Below are positions 1-10,665 of a stretch of DNA of 64,000 nt, one piece after another; within the stretch, counting starts at the first letter, position 1, and each line of letters begins with the position of its first letter. The notes beneath the pieces are model-generated. The model worked only from the letters and a program-made list of their open reading frames with translations, ran no database searches and had not been told where the DNA came from. This DNA comes from Eupeodes corollae. Lineage: Eukaryota; Arthropoda; Insecta; Diptera; Syrphidae. Location: contig NC_079147.1 in NCBI RefSeq assembly GCF_945859685.1, positions 189,393,174 to 189,457,173 on the forward strand, in the 5' to 3' direction. The position numbers were made by a program, and so were the translations under genes.

Positions 1-119
1 ATCTGGCGAAAAGGGGAAATGGTTTACTCTCTCTCGTGCGCTATCTTTTGTAAGAAATAGCACAACTTTTGAAGTGTTGAACGACTGAGGACTAGAAATT
101 ACTTAAACTGTCAGTCTTA

Positions 120-1054
120 CAGCCCTATTATGGTTATCAAATATCAACACGATATTTGATAATAGTTGATAATAATTATCAATACAATCAATGAATCGGT
201 ATTAAGGTGATCAATTATCAATATTTTTGATAAATAGTAAATTAAAAGATCTATCGTGAATAGCTTTAATGATAAACTCTGTATTACGGCTATCAAACAT
301 ATTGATACCCATCAAATATACTATCAGCTATAAAATCTTCGTTGAAAAATGTATCAAATATTCGTAAATGGTAACGAATTGTAATTTAAATACGATCTAT
401 AAAAGTTGTTTTGTAGTTTTTATTGAATATACAAAATGAAGAACGAAATGCCTTCACTAGAATTGTTGTTTGAAGGCAATTGTACTGAGGAACGAAGGTT
501 TATCTTGCAAGCTAAAATTAACAGTATTACTAGATGCCTCAAACCTACTGGAGAAATTATAATTTCATGAATTAAAATACGCCAATTAAACTTAGTATTA
601 CGGCTGTCAAAAATTATGATATCCATCTGGAGGCCCCAAGCTATTCAGTTCCAGAGCGATGTCTTCCCATTTTTTGGTTAGGACTGGCTTTGCACAAATG
701 CCTTTTACAATCTCAGGATTTTCTTCCATTAGTCTCACAAGCCTTTCTATTTGTTTTCTGTTGCTAACTATTCTACTCCTAAATAAACAAAATATTATTA
801 TGAAAAAAGATACATTTATTTAATGAAAACAACTTACATTATTCCGCCGAAATTATTCATAGACCAAAACACAAGAAGTCAACACAAATGACAAACGTCA
901 AACACCAAACAAAACCTATTCACAATCGTATATTGATTAGTATTCACAATGGGTGAAAAATTATCATTTGATACTCATAATACCAAATTATCAATAAATT
1001 GATAGAAGTTATCAGTTATCAAATAATTGATAGTTGATAGCCATAAAAGGGCTG
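120..1054 (-). mobile_element. Non-autonomous TIR DNA transposon carrying a Myb/SANT-like gene
   Basis: The two ends are imperfect inverted repeats of about 30 bp: the left end begins CAGCCCTATTATGG and the right end, read in reverse, begins CAGCCCTTTTATGG. Both ends are bounded by TA (118-119 and 1055-1056), so the target duplication may be TA; a 3-bp duplication is not supported (TTA against TAG). Both subterminal regions (about 130-365 and 960-1045) are packed with TATCAA/TTGATA words. A 44-bp imperfect direct repeat containing TATTACGGCT lies at about 275 and about 590. The only gene inside is a small spliced ORF for a Zeste-like DNA-binding domain; there is no transposase. I infer a deletion derivative mobilised in trans, perhaps PIF/Harbinger-like because that superfamily carries a separate Myb/SANT protein. 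The superfamily is not proven. Confidence 0.72.
607..860 (-). CDS. Zeste-type Myb/SANT-like DNA-binding domain protein, 64 aa, one intron
   Basis: Exon 1 is 860-838, starting at ATG 860-858. A 59-bp intron with GT (GTAAGT) and AG borders spans 837-779. Exon 2 runs from 778 to the TGA at 609-607. The spliced frame is uninterrupted at 64 residues. It contains the helix signature of Myb/SANT-like domains of the Zeste or Myb_DNA-bind_5 type: RKQIERLVRLMEENPEIVKG, then KKWEDIALELNSLGPP with the typical Trp and the LN-GP ending. In PIF/Harbinger transposons a protein of this type binds the element ends beside the transposase. Here it is the sole gene, it is short, and it lacks any DDE domain or C-terminal partner region. 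It could be a truncated transposon accessory protein or a pseudogene that still happens to read. The intron makes it a real gene model, but expression is unknown. Confidence 0.62.
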
Positions 1055-1056
1055 TA

Positions 1057-3690
1057 GAACTGTTTAAAAAGACATACATAAGTCTTTAACACAGCTAGAA
1101 TTGATCAAAGTTAAAGGCAGGGGTAAAATGAGTTTCTTTGGCAGCTTTATGGGCCAGTCTATTACACTAAATTTTAATATTAGTTTAGATTGTTTTGTGA
1201 TTATGATTCCTCTTATTTTGGTAGGTAGAAATGGCGATCTCAAGGCAACCTAGCCTGAGATCGAATTAGCGCTGTAGTGCGCCGTTTTGATACTTATTTT
1301 GGATACAAGAACAGAATTAGGAAACAGATTATAATAGATTTTAGGACTGAGATGGAATCAGGACATTGTTGCACCTTTTTTGGATGGCTTTAAATATTAC
1401 GATGGCTTTTGCAGTACAAATAAATGCAAAGCTTGGCAAAATACATTGTAAAAGTAATCTGCCTTGTTTCGAAACGACTGCAATTGTCGTGTTATGGTCA
1501 TTTTTGAAACCATCTGTGAATACGAAATTCTAAACACTATTGAAGAGTTTCGATAAAGCTTCAATAAACATTTTTTTGTAATTCACTGCGTCGCTGATTT
1601 GTTAGTTTTATATCGCAAGAGCTGTGAAGTCTGCGATTGCTTTGTAGCAATCAGGGTGGATGGGACGACGGATATTTGGGATTTCGCTTTAAAGTGATTT
1701 CCATTTTTTACCCAGATCCAAAATGGTGCCTATTACATAAGGAATGCGACTTTTTCGTCTCCGAGATAGGGTTTCTATTGTTTAGTTGTCAATTACTGAC
1801 CCGGTTTAAAAATTTAGCTCAGGCAGAAATGAAGAGCACTGACTTTAAAATACCACTCTTCAATTGTTAAAAGTCCAGCTTTGACCAGAATGTTCTTGGA
1901 AAAGTGAAAATGCGCATCCTTGCCGCTTGATGATACTCGTACGTTGGATTAAATATGTTTTTAGTTATTTTTGGGAAGGTAAGGTAAAAACAATTAAAAC
2001 ATAAAAACCAATCAAGAACTGATTAGATTTCCTGTGAAAATGAGAAAGAACATTTTGGAAAAAAATGTTTAAATGTTAATTATTGTTGTTGTGAAGTTCA
2101 GCATTAAATTTTCTTTATTTTGCCGCTTCGAATAGTAGTTATCGTCCTTCTACCATATACTAAACTTACCAATTAAAATTTATCTGCAACCACTAAGCCT
2201 AAGAACTTGAGTAAACAATTTCAACTACCGATAACATTTAACGTTCAAAATATTTAGCTAATAAACTTAAGACAACAAAATCTGCTTATAGTCAAAGTAA
2301 GATATAAAACGCAATCGCTTGTTATTTATCACAAATCTCACACTTTTCGACCATTTGCCATTAGACATGGCAGCATGCGATGGCGCCTAAAGATCACGAC
2401 GACGGCTAAGATGACGGAGACGACCTACTGCGACGCAGCGTAGAAGTGCTGCGGCAACAAGTTCAGCTGCAGCCATTACGCCATCACTGCATCCCAGTGC
2501 TATGGACAAATCAATTTAACGACGTCCCTCTTGCCTCGCCTTGAACATAAGATTCAATTCGAATATGAAAAATTGCATAAAATTAACTCATACACGGTAT
2601 TAACTTTTATATCGAACAAGTGTCATTTATACACAAATTTCACATTATGTCTGAAATGTTATACAAAAATAACACTTATTCTACTTAAGTCTTTGATTAT
2701 AAACAAATTAAGTTAGAAAATAAAAGTCAGTCTTTAGAGGCGTCGTATCATAAGTTCGTTCTTGTTTTTATGTCTTTCATGTTCATGGTTATTTGAGGTT
2801 GTCTAAAATGTTAAGTTCAACATAAATATGCATGCTACCAAATTAACTATTCGTTAGTTATTTATTTAATATGAATTTTACTAATCCGTGTTCATAATTA
2901 AAAATTAAATTATTCCATCGGAACCGGAAATAAATTCTACGCAGCTGTTGTTATGGTGATTCTAATGTGATGATTACTTCTGTTTTATCTTGAAAGCCAA
3001 ATTATTTACGCTTGTGAGTTAACTTTCAGGGGGGTTTTGAATAACAAAAAAGAAGTTAAGATAAAAGGTGACGACACGTTTACATATGATTTACCCAACA
3101 GGCGCCACTCAGAGTTCTCCTTTATTCAGTAGAAAAATGTTAAGTTGGGTGTTGTTGAAAAAAACCTTGAGCCATAGAGTTGAAAGGTAGTAATTGGTAA
3201 TTATTGTTCTTAATTTTGAGTTAAGGTATGAACATATACCATTTGGGACAAAGTTTCGTTCAATTTTGTAGACATAATTTTTGGTTTTGGGCTGAAATTC
3301 TGTATGGGTCATAATGTATTAAAATAAATATTGCATTTTCAGCATAGTGTGACTCAAAATTATGTAAATCAGCTGAAAAATTGTTTGTGTAACGTTGTTT
3401 ATTTTATTATGATTTTTTAAATATTTGTGTACCAGCGTACCTATACAAGAACTCCCGCAACCAAATACTGTTTTAAAATAAAAAATGTGTTATATGTCTC
3501 AAACTTCCTGTAGAAGTTCTTAGCTTTTATAAACCGTTTTTAAATTTGAATCAAAAATTTATTTTTACAACACTTGGCGTTTTGGGCATTCCCCACAAAT
3601 CAACTCCTCCCCCCAAAAAAAAAAACTTAGCATTGCCTACTGACCTATCTTCATATTATTCATATTTTTTGGTTTCTGTATGAGATTTCT
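1057..3690. other. No recognisable gene; two minor compositional features
   Basis: I see no supported coding region here. A short hairpin at 1235-1263 has 8-bp perfect arms (CGATCTCA/TGAGATCG) around a loop, within a GC-richer patch reaching about 1290. A second GC-rich island at about 2340-2515 (CGACG- and CAGC-rich) contains no open frame longer than about 30 codons in a sensible context. The rest is AT-rich with homopolymer tracts. Either patch could be an old repeat that I do not recognise. Confidence 0.6.
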
Positions 3691-5817
3691 TCTTACTTAC
3701 TTAAGGTGGCGCTACAGTCCGGGAGAGGACCTGGGCCTCAACCAACATGCGTCTCCAGCCAGATCGGTCCCTAGATAGCTGTTATGACCTAGCCATCTAA
3801 TCTGTTGGACTTTAATTCTAAGCCGTTGGACTTTAATTCTGTTAAATAGGTCAGTGTCGCTGTACAGCCCGTACAGTTCGTCGTTATATCCTCCATTCTC
3901 CATCTATGCATACGGGTCCAAAAAACACCCGAAGAATTTTTCTCTCTAAGCATCCTAAGACGCTCTCATCTTTCTTTGACAGGGTCCTGGCCTCAGCGCC
4001 ATAAATAAGAACCGGGATGATGGGTGCCTTAAAGATGGTGATTTTAGATGCTCGAGAGAGGACTTTACTTCTCAATTGCCTTCTAAGTCCCAATCAGCGC
4101 TGGTGTCGATGTCTGCGTTTATAGCTACTACTTCGAAGTAATAGCTATCCATGGTGACGTTTTGTCCAAGACGCGGCCGTTGTTCAATGTCCTTTTTTGA
4201 TGACAGCATATACTTGGTCTTGCCCTCATTGACCACTAAACTCATCTTCTTTGCGTCCGTCACAATGCTCAAAAACGCTCCATTGACATCACGCTTTGAT
4301 CTTCCAATTATTTCAATATCATCTGTGTATCCGAGTTATTGGATGGACCTTTGGAAGATTGTGCCTCTAGTGTTGACGGTTGAGTTTTACACAATTCTTT
4401 CCAGAACGATGTTAAAGAAGTCGCATGACAGTGCATCGCCTTGTCTAAAACCTTTTTTGACATCAAATGCCATCGGTGAGATCTTTTCCGACCTTGATAA
4501 AGCAGCGCGCATTCTTCATCGTCATTCTGCACAAACGGATAAGTTTGACAGGGATGCCAAAACTAGACATTGCTCTGTAGAGCTCTTCCCTATGGATGCT
4601 GTCATACGCGGCTTTAAAATCGAAAAACAGATGGTTGGTATCGATTTGAAGTTCCTTGGTTATTTCCAAGATCTGCCGTAGTATGAATATTTGCTCGATA
4701 GTGCACTTTCCTGGTCTGAAGCCATACTGATAAGGACCTATCAGGTTGTTGACTAACGGGTTCAGACGTTCACATAATACGGCAGAGAGAATCTTATATG
4801 CAATGTTAAGGAGACTGATGCCTGTGTAGTTGCCACAATTTAGAGGGTCTCCTTTCGCTTTATATCGGGAACACTATGCTGAGATTCCACTCATCGGGCA
4901 TGCTTTCTTCCGACCATATTTTGCAGATGAGTTGGTGCATGCTCCCTACCAAGAAATCGCCTGCTGCTTTGAATAGTTCGGCTGCGATGCCGTCAGCCCC
5001 AGCAGCTTTGTTTGACTTCAGTTAAGATATAGCAACCTTCATTTCGTCTAGGTCGGCCAGGCGGAATTGTTTATCTGCGTCGCCTAGGTTGGGTGATTTT
5101 ATCTCCCCTACAGAGGAATTCAGTCCGTCGTCGCCGTTATATAATTTGGAGAAGTGGTCTTTCCATATTCTCAACATCGACTGCGGTTCTACTACGATGT
5201 TCCCCTGATCGTCTTTACAGGCTTCGGTTCGTGGCTGGTACCCTTGGGAGGTTTTTTAACCTCCGGTGTTCCTCTCTCCTCTTCTGCTCGTAGAGCTCGC
5301 GTGCAGCTCTGGTCCTTCTGTGCAGCGCAGTTTTATATGCCTGTTGTTTCGCTGCGTGCGCTTGCCGGCATTCGTCGTCAAACCATGGGTTTCGCTGTGG
5401 TAGCTGTGTGAAACCTAGCACTTCAGAGGCGGCATCTCTGATGGCAGCAAGGCAATGTTGCCGCAATCCTTAATGCAGGCAGCATAGGACTCCTTAAGAG
5501 GTTATTAGAGACTCGGTTGGAAAAGGACATGACAGCCTCTTGCGATTGTAGTCGTCTAACGTCGAAATTTCACACCGTACTTCCTTGTTTTGGCTTGGAC
5601 CGGGATATCGGGAGAAGTGTCATGCGTCGATCGCAATGTGGTCAATCTGATTGACAGTTGATTGATGAGGAGATTTCCATGTCCCCTTGTGGGCATTAAG
5701 ATGTGTGAACTGCGTACTAGCTATCAGAACGTCTTGCCCTGCAGCGAAATCAATCAGCCTCAATCCGTTTTTGGAGGTGGTGTCGTATCCGGACGGTTTA
5801 GATTAGCAAATCTTTAC
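3691..5817 (-). mobile_element. RTE-clade LINE, 5'-truncated copy a
   Basis: On the minus strand this reads from the middle of an AP-type endonuclease (GLRLIDFAAGQDVLIASTQF near 5700-5780) through a linker (RNPWFDDECRQAHAAKQQAY), RT fragments and the C-terminal block YGAEARTLSKKDESVLG near 3990, to a 3' end of CACCTTAAGTAAGTAAG. The AAGT tail and the C-terminal LERKILRVFFGP motif fit RTE-type LINEs of the craniofacial-development-protein-2-like kind. The frame is broken many times. Compared with the copy at 41767-44601, about 80 bp are missing near 5605, taking out the catalytic Ser-Asp-His box of the endonuclease. Possible target duplications are imperfect (TATGAGATTTCT at 3679 against TATGAGTTCT at 5818), so the 5' limit is approximate. 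Confidence 0.85.
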
Positions 5818-7027
5818 TATGAGTTCTGAAGTGCGAAATTAATTAGCTCTTCTTATTTTTAAAATGACAGAAATAAGTTCCAAATTATTCTCATTTCAGA
5901 AATTATTCAATTTAGAAGATCGGTCTGAATTGGTTCTGCAATTACTTGCGAGTTTTTTTTATTTTTGTAGACCCGCAATTCTATTTTGCAATAGTCTGCA
6001 GACCTTCTTTCATCTTTCATCATCTGGCATATCAACCACTTTTGCAATTTACTCAGCTTGAAAACTAAGGTTTTTTTTTGTAAAAAAAGTCTCAGACTAG
6101 TCTCAATTGGAATCATGTAGTTGGGCGTCGTTATGGATAAGTCGAAATATCTTTTTATGAAATACCTCAGAATTTTGAGCGGCTATAACATTACCGATTG
6201 TGTTACTGGAAAAATTTACTATGTTACTCTTTTTATGAGTTGAACAAATTTAATATCAATAAATTAGAGCAAAGTCATAATTTTCCTTTAAAATAACATA
6301 CCCATTGAAGTATTGTGACGTAAATTTCAAAAAGTTTGCCTTCATCCACGTTGCCCAAAATCAATAACCGGAAAAACAAAGATACAAATAATTAATCTTC
6401 GATTACTAGTCTACAATGTTTCTCGTGATGAGTTTTTGTTTTCGTTATGATGTGTTCCTAAGGTGTGCACGATGCAAGACCTAGCCTAGCTCGTTAAGAA
6501 AAAATTAGTCCAAACAATATGAAATACTGGGAATTTAACTCATCGACAGAAATGGTTTGTGTATTCGATTAGTTCGTTCTAATGCTCAAACCAATTTCTT
6601 TGATATGCTATTTGTCAGTATTTTATAATTTTATTATGATTAAAATGAATATTTGCTCAGTCTACAATTCTCTTTCTTTTGAGACTCAAGAACTCCACAA
6701 TCATCAAGAAAGTTTAAATATACAATATTTCGAGCCGCACCCATAGTTATTATTTACAATTTTTAAGACCCAAATGTAGCAAATTATAGGTCTTTAATAA
6801 TATAGATTTTGTTGATCTTTACCAAGTTGTCACTGAAAGAAGTGATTTCATCGGTTTTAAAATGACTGTTAAAGTTGTTCTTCAGAAGAGGATAAATATT
6901 TATCAGAATCTGAGATAAAAACGACAGAAAAATCTATGGAAAAAAAATCAGGAATCTTAACTCGCTGATTTTTAAGAGTTAACAGAGGTTCAAAACAGTC
7001 TTAAGTAAAGATTCTACCTCCTTTTAA
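5818..7027. other. Intergenic AT-rich sequence without a recognised gene
   Basis: Apart from the 110-bp palindrome entered separately at 6518-6627, I see only AT-rich sequence with T and A runs. Short open frames near 5864-6116 overlap on opposite strands and show no domain or codon pattern. Confidence 0.6.
6518..6627. repeat. Short imperfect palindrome, foldback-like repeat, copy 1
   Basis: The outer arms are ATGAAATACTG (from 6519) and CAGTATTTTAT at the right end. Further inside, GAAATGGTTT is matched by AAACCAATTTC. A related palindrome lies at 25826-25924, sharing ATGAAATAC, GAAATGGTT and ATTCGATTAG. Two dispersed copies argue for a very small foldback or MITE-type element rather than chance. 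No coding capacity is present. Confidence 0.5.
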
Positions 7028-7237
7028 TTGATATTAACTTCCCATTGGAAGTAATTGTTATCATTCCGAGTTGGAGGACTGGAAGATTTTTAGAAAGCAT
7101 GTGTATGTAAAAATTGATGTTCCATTCTCGATATCTCGTGAATAAAGAAAAAAAAGGTATTGACTTCAAAATTACTTCTGTGCCATATTTTGTTGTTGAC
7201 GGGAGATTTGGGTTATATCCCAGCCTCGTTTTACTTG
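7028..7237 (-). repeat. Miniature copy of repeat family X
   Basis: Read on the minus strand, it starts GAGGCTGGGAT and ends ATTACTTCCAATGGGAAGTT. These are the same terminal modules as the long family X copies at 15566-16786 and 54343-55706. In between it keeps a diverged TTGAAGT...ATATCTCG segment and ACATACACATGC...TCTAAAAATCTT, but it lacks the tandem AT-rich core. Its length is about 210 bp against about 1.2-1.4 kb for the long copies. It therefore defines which parts of the family belong together. Confidence 0.55.
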
Positions 7238-7269
7238 CTACATATAAGAACTATATATAGCAAGTATTA

Positions 7270-7740
7270 TTTATTATTATTCGTAAAAAGATTCGAACTC
7301 GAGATTTTAATAAAACATGACATTACGATAGATTTAAAACTCGAAAATTCTAAGTTTCTCAAAAACGAACCGATAGATTTCTATTAAGTTTTCCCAAATT
7401 TTTTTTTCTTAACTTGCCTTCTTTCAACAAAACCAATATTTCTCTATTGCTCCAGAAAGGTACTCCCAATAGAACCGTTATTTTGATTTTAAGTTTTCTC
7501 AAAGCTAATAAATCTATTTCTCTGCACAAGCTCTTATTCTATCCTAATAATATTTGGTAGTTAAAAATGTCAAATTTTCCCTTTTAAATTTTTATAAAAA
7601 AAGTACATATTCTTTTTCAAATTTAATATCTTAAAAACGGGTCAATATTTTTTAACAAAAATTGATTTAAAAAAAATCTAAAACTATTTTTGAACGGAAA
7701 TTTATTTAAAAAAAGCTCTAATGATTTTTGAAAAAAAAAA
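7270..7740 (+). repeat. Repeat family Y, copy 1
   Basis: This AT-rich stretch shares two anchored blocks with 13790-14340 (same strand) and 60990-61625 (opposite strand): an early block GAGATTTTAATAAAACATGA and a later block AGAACCGTTATTTTGATTTT, with ATTGCTCCAGAA and GCACAAGCTCTTAT also shared with the third copy. No protein-coding potential is visible. The copy at 13790-14340 lies inside a hAT-like element, so family Y may be internal sequence of a non-autonomous DNA transposon, or an older repeat trapped in one. Confidence 0.55.
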
Positions 7741-7790
7741 CAACAACAAATCGAGGTATTTTGATCAATTCAAGACAAACTTATCTTATT

Positions 7791-10650
7791 ACTTACTTAC
7801 TTAGGTCCTCAGACCTGTTAAGTCCGTTGGGAACCCCTTAAGGGGCATAGGGCCTCTACGACGCCTACGCTCCATCGTGTACGGTTTCTGGAGATGTGTT
7901 TCAGCTCCCTCCAACTTTTGCCTAGTTACGCTGATTCCGCCTCGACTGTCCTGTGCCATGTGCTTCTCGGTCGTCCAGCTCTTCTTCCTTTTTGTGTGAG
8001 TGGATTCCACTTCATTGCTTGGCCTTCAATGCAGTCGTTACCTTTTCGAAGCGTATGCCCAATCAATCCATTGCCACTTACGCCTTCGTATTATAGAGTT
8101 CATACGTTCCTGGCCTGTCCTTCTAAGAAGGTCCTCATTTGATATACGGATTGGCCAGAAAATCCTTAGGATATTACGAAGACATCTATTCACGTAGGCT
8201 TGCATCTTTCTTGTAATGGCTGAAGTAACCTTCTAAGTGCAGCACCCATAAAGAAGCACAGCTTCGACATTTGTGCGAAACAGTCGTAGCTTTGTCCTTA
8301 AGCTGATAGAATTATTCCTTCAAATTTTTGACACAATTTTTGCTTCTCTATTCACACTTGTTGTCATTTGATGGAGATCCATGATCCTATCAGAGAGTGA
8401 ACGAACATCGTCAGCGTAATCCAAGTGGTTTAAATAGGATGTCAAAGTCCATTGGATTCATCCGCTACCTGACGCAGTACATCGCTTATCACCAAAAAAA
8501 CAATATTGGCGACAGAATGCAGCCCTGTCTGACTCCACTACGGATTTTCTAAAATGCCTCTCCTCCGTAAGGCTAACTAGATATACTCCCTGTTAACGCT
8601 ATCAAAGGCATTCTCCAAGTCGATGAACGGCAGGTGTAGTTGTGATCGATATACAACGCACTGTTCAATAATGGCCCGCAGAGTGTTGATATGATCAATA
8701 CAGGAGAATCCAGAGTGGAATCCTGCTTGTTCGGCATCGAGTGTGGCCTCCAAGTGTTCTCTGATGCGTTCCAGTACGACTTTTGCTACTATTTTGGCAA
8801 CGGCAGGTAGAACGCAAATTCCTCTCTAGTTTTCGCACTTTGTTAGATCTCCTTTTTTTGTTAGCTTGACGAAAATTCATTTCTTCCACTCTTGGGGAAG
8901 GTTTCGGTGGTCCAGGCTTCTTTTATGAGCGGATGAAGCAGTTCGCTTGACAACGTTGGCGCTGCTTGTAAAAGCTCTTCGGGTATTTCATCAAGTCATA
9001 CTGCTTTTTTGTCCTTAATTGCTTTAATTGCGGTACCGATCTTAACTTTACTGGGAGGTGCGTTGCGGATTCGGGGATAAGTTTGATCAGGCGCTTTAGA
9101 AGGCATCGGCTGCACGTTGTTTGCAAACACTCGGTTTGAAACCGAAGAAAAGTGTTCTTTCCACCTTCTGACTTGCTCATCCATCGAAGTTATCACAGTA
9201 CCGTCTACTTCTTTCACCAGGTGTTGCTTTGAGCTTTGTACACCGGTCAGCTCTTTGGTTATTCTGTAAACAGTCCTGCTGTCGCACCTGTTTGCAGCAT
9301 CTTCTGATCCTTGCTCTAATGAGTCGAAGTAGTTAGGCTTATCACGGCGCACACTGCGGGGAACCTCTCTCTTTTTCATGTGGTACGAGAATTCAAGCTC
9401 ATTTCTTTCTTCCCCTTGTGCAGCAGTTATTCGAGCCCTTAACTGTTTGAGTTTGTTGATCCTTCCTCAAGATTCTTGTGAAAGCCAATTGGTGTTGCTT
9501 CCTTCTTTCCGACCGACTATTCTGTCAGCACCTGAAATGAAAGCATTTTCACATGTGTTCGATGTCGTCATATACCATGCTGCTGATTGTTCTCCTTTCG
9601 TGAGACAGGTGGTCCCTGTTTTGTTGACGGGTCGTGGGATCCTTTAGTCTGGCGATGTTGAATTTGGAGGCTCGTGTTATTGTGGTCACGGGCAAGTCCC
9701 ATGTCAATGCCTCTTCTGTTTTGGTTATCCAAGAGACTGCTTCTAAATTGTTGACTAATCGCGAAGTGGTCAATTTGGTTAGAAGACGCTTGCTTGTCCG
9801 TTGACACCCAGCTAATTTTATGACACAGTTTGTGTTCAAACAAACCATTAATGCCGTTAATCACAAGGCCATTGACATTGCAGAAGTCAATGGAAGAAGT
9901 TCTGAACATCAAAATGGGAGGAAAAAACAGAGTTGGCCAAAGCATTTCACATTCTCGATGTGCGATTTAAGAAAGAATCTCTATACTTGATAGTACGCCC
10001 TAAATTTAGCTCAATAGAAAACTGATGAGCATTCTTAGAAATGCGCTTATTACAGCTGAATAGTTTAAGGGGTGGAGTACAACTGGCTTTGATAAGCGTT
10101 TCCCCAAGGGGTTCCCACGAAATAAGGTTTCTTAGTGTCGTTTTTGTAAGGATTAACCCAACTCCAGCTTCTCGAGCGTTTCCTGGATCATGACCAGAGT
10201 AGAGCAGTACAGTGTTACGTGTCGGTGACTTGTATTTGCCCGATCCCAACCATTCTCTCTCTAATTGTTGGAATCTGGCATTGTGCGGACCTTAACTTCT
10301 TGCGTTCAGAAACGTCCTCTTATTCCAGAAACCAATATTTTTCCGGGTAAAATAGACAAAAGTCTTCAAGGAGTCATTATTGATTATCCGAGGAAAAAAT
10401 TTCGGTTTCCATAGCGGAATGGAGTTCAGTTACGAACAGTGCTAATCTCCGTAACCTACCCTGCAGAGTCAGGGAACTTCGCCTTTGCAATTTTAGCTAG
10501 CTTATTTATATAGGGAGACACAAATCACTGACCGGGGGCCACCACGAGGAGGTAAAGCAAGAACTTCAACATGGCAAGAAAGTTGCATTGCTAGCTTAAA
10601 CCAAGTTTTAAGCAATCACCAATTACCCGATCTGTCATGCCGCGGGTACC
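7791..10650 (-). mobile_element. RTE-type LINE, complete insertion with 15-bp target duplication, copy e
   Basis: The element is bracketed by the perfect direct repeat CAAACTTATCTTATT (7776-7790 and 10651-10665), which fixes both ends of a 2.86-kb minus-strand insertion. The 3' end carries AAGTAAGTAAGT. Minus-strand reading gives a GC-rich 5' region (10300-10650), endonuclease pieces (GSGKYKSPTRNTVLLYSG near 10200; CHKISWVSTDKQASSNQIDH near 9750), a linker (TKELTGVQ, RRWKEHF near 9180-9260), RT pieces and a C-terminal block (RRRKWQWI near 8080; GPMPLKGFPTDLTGLRT at the end). It is a different subfamily from copies a-d. The frame has many stops and shifts and a Jockey fragment interrupts the endonuclease, so it is dead. 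Confidence 0.86.
9895..10083 (-). mobile_element. Jockey-type LINE 3' fragment nested in the RTE LINE
   Basis: Within the RTE endonuclease region the minus-strand reading changes abruptly to CTPPLKLFSCNKRISKNAHQ, followed by LGRTIKYRDSFLNRTSRM. This is the C-terminal end of a Jockey ORF2 and closely resembles the plus-strand fragments at about 59240-59360 and 45230-45340. RTE endonuclease reading resumes after it (NGLFEHKLCHKI). Only the last 60 or so codons are present. Junctions are approximate, and no target duplication could be defined by eye. Confidence 0.7.
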
Positions 10651-10665
10651 CAAACTTATCTTATT

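Noticed and set aside
2340..2520. GC-rich island as a coding exon
   Set aside because: Stops in all frames within about 30 codons and no clear splice pair.
4151..4681. 176-codon plus-strand frame as a protein
   Set aside because: It is antisense to RTE RT sequence; its composition follows from the minus-strand motifs.
5093..5466. Plus-strand frames as a gene
   Set aside because: They are antisense to the RTE linker block (QRNPWFDDECRQAHAAKQ), which is the meaningful strand.
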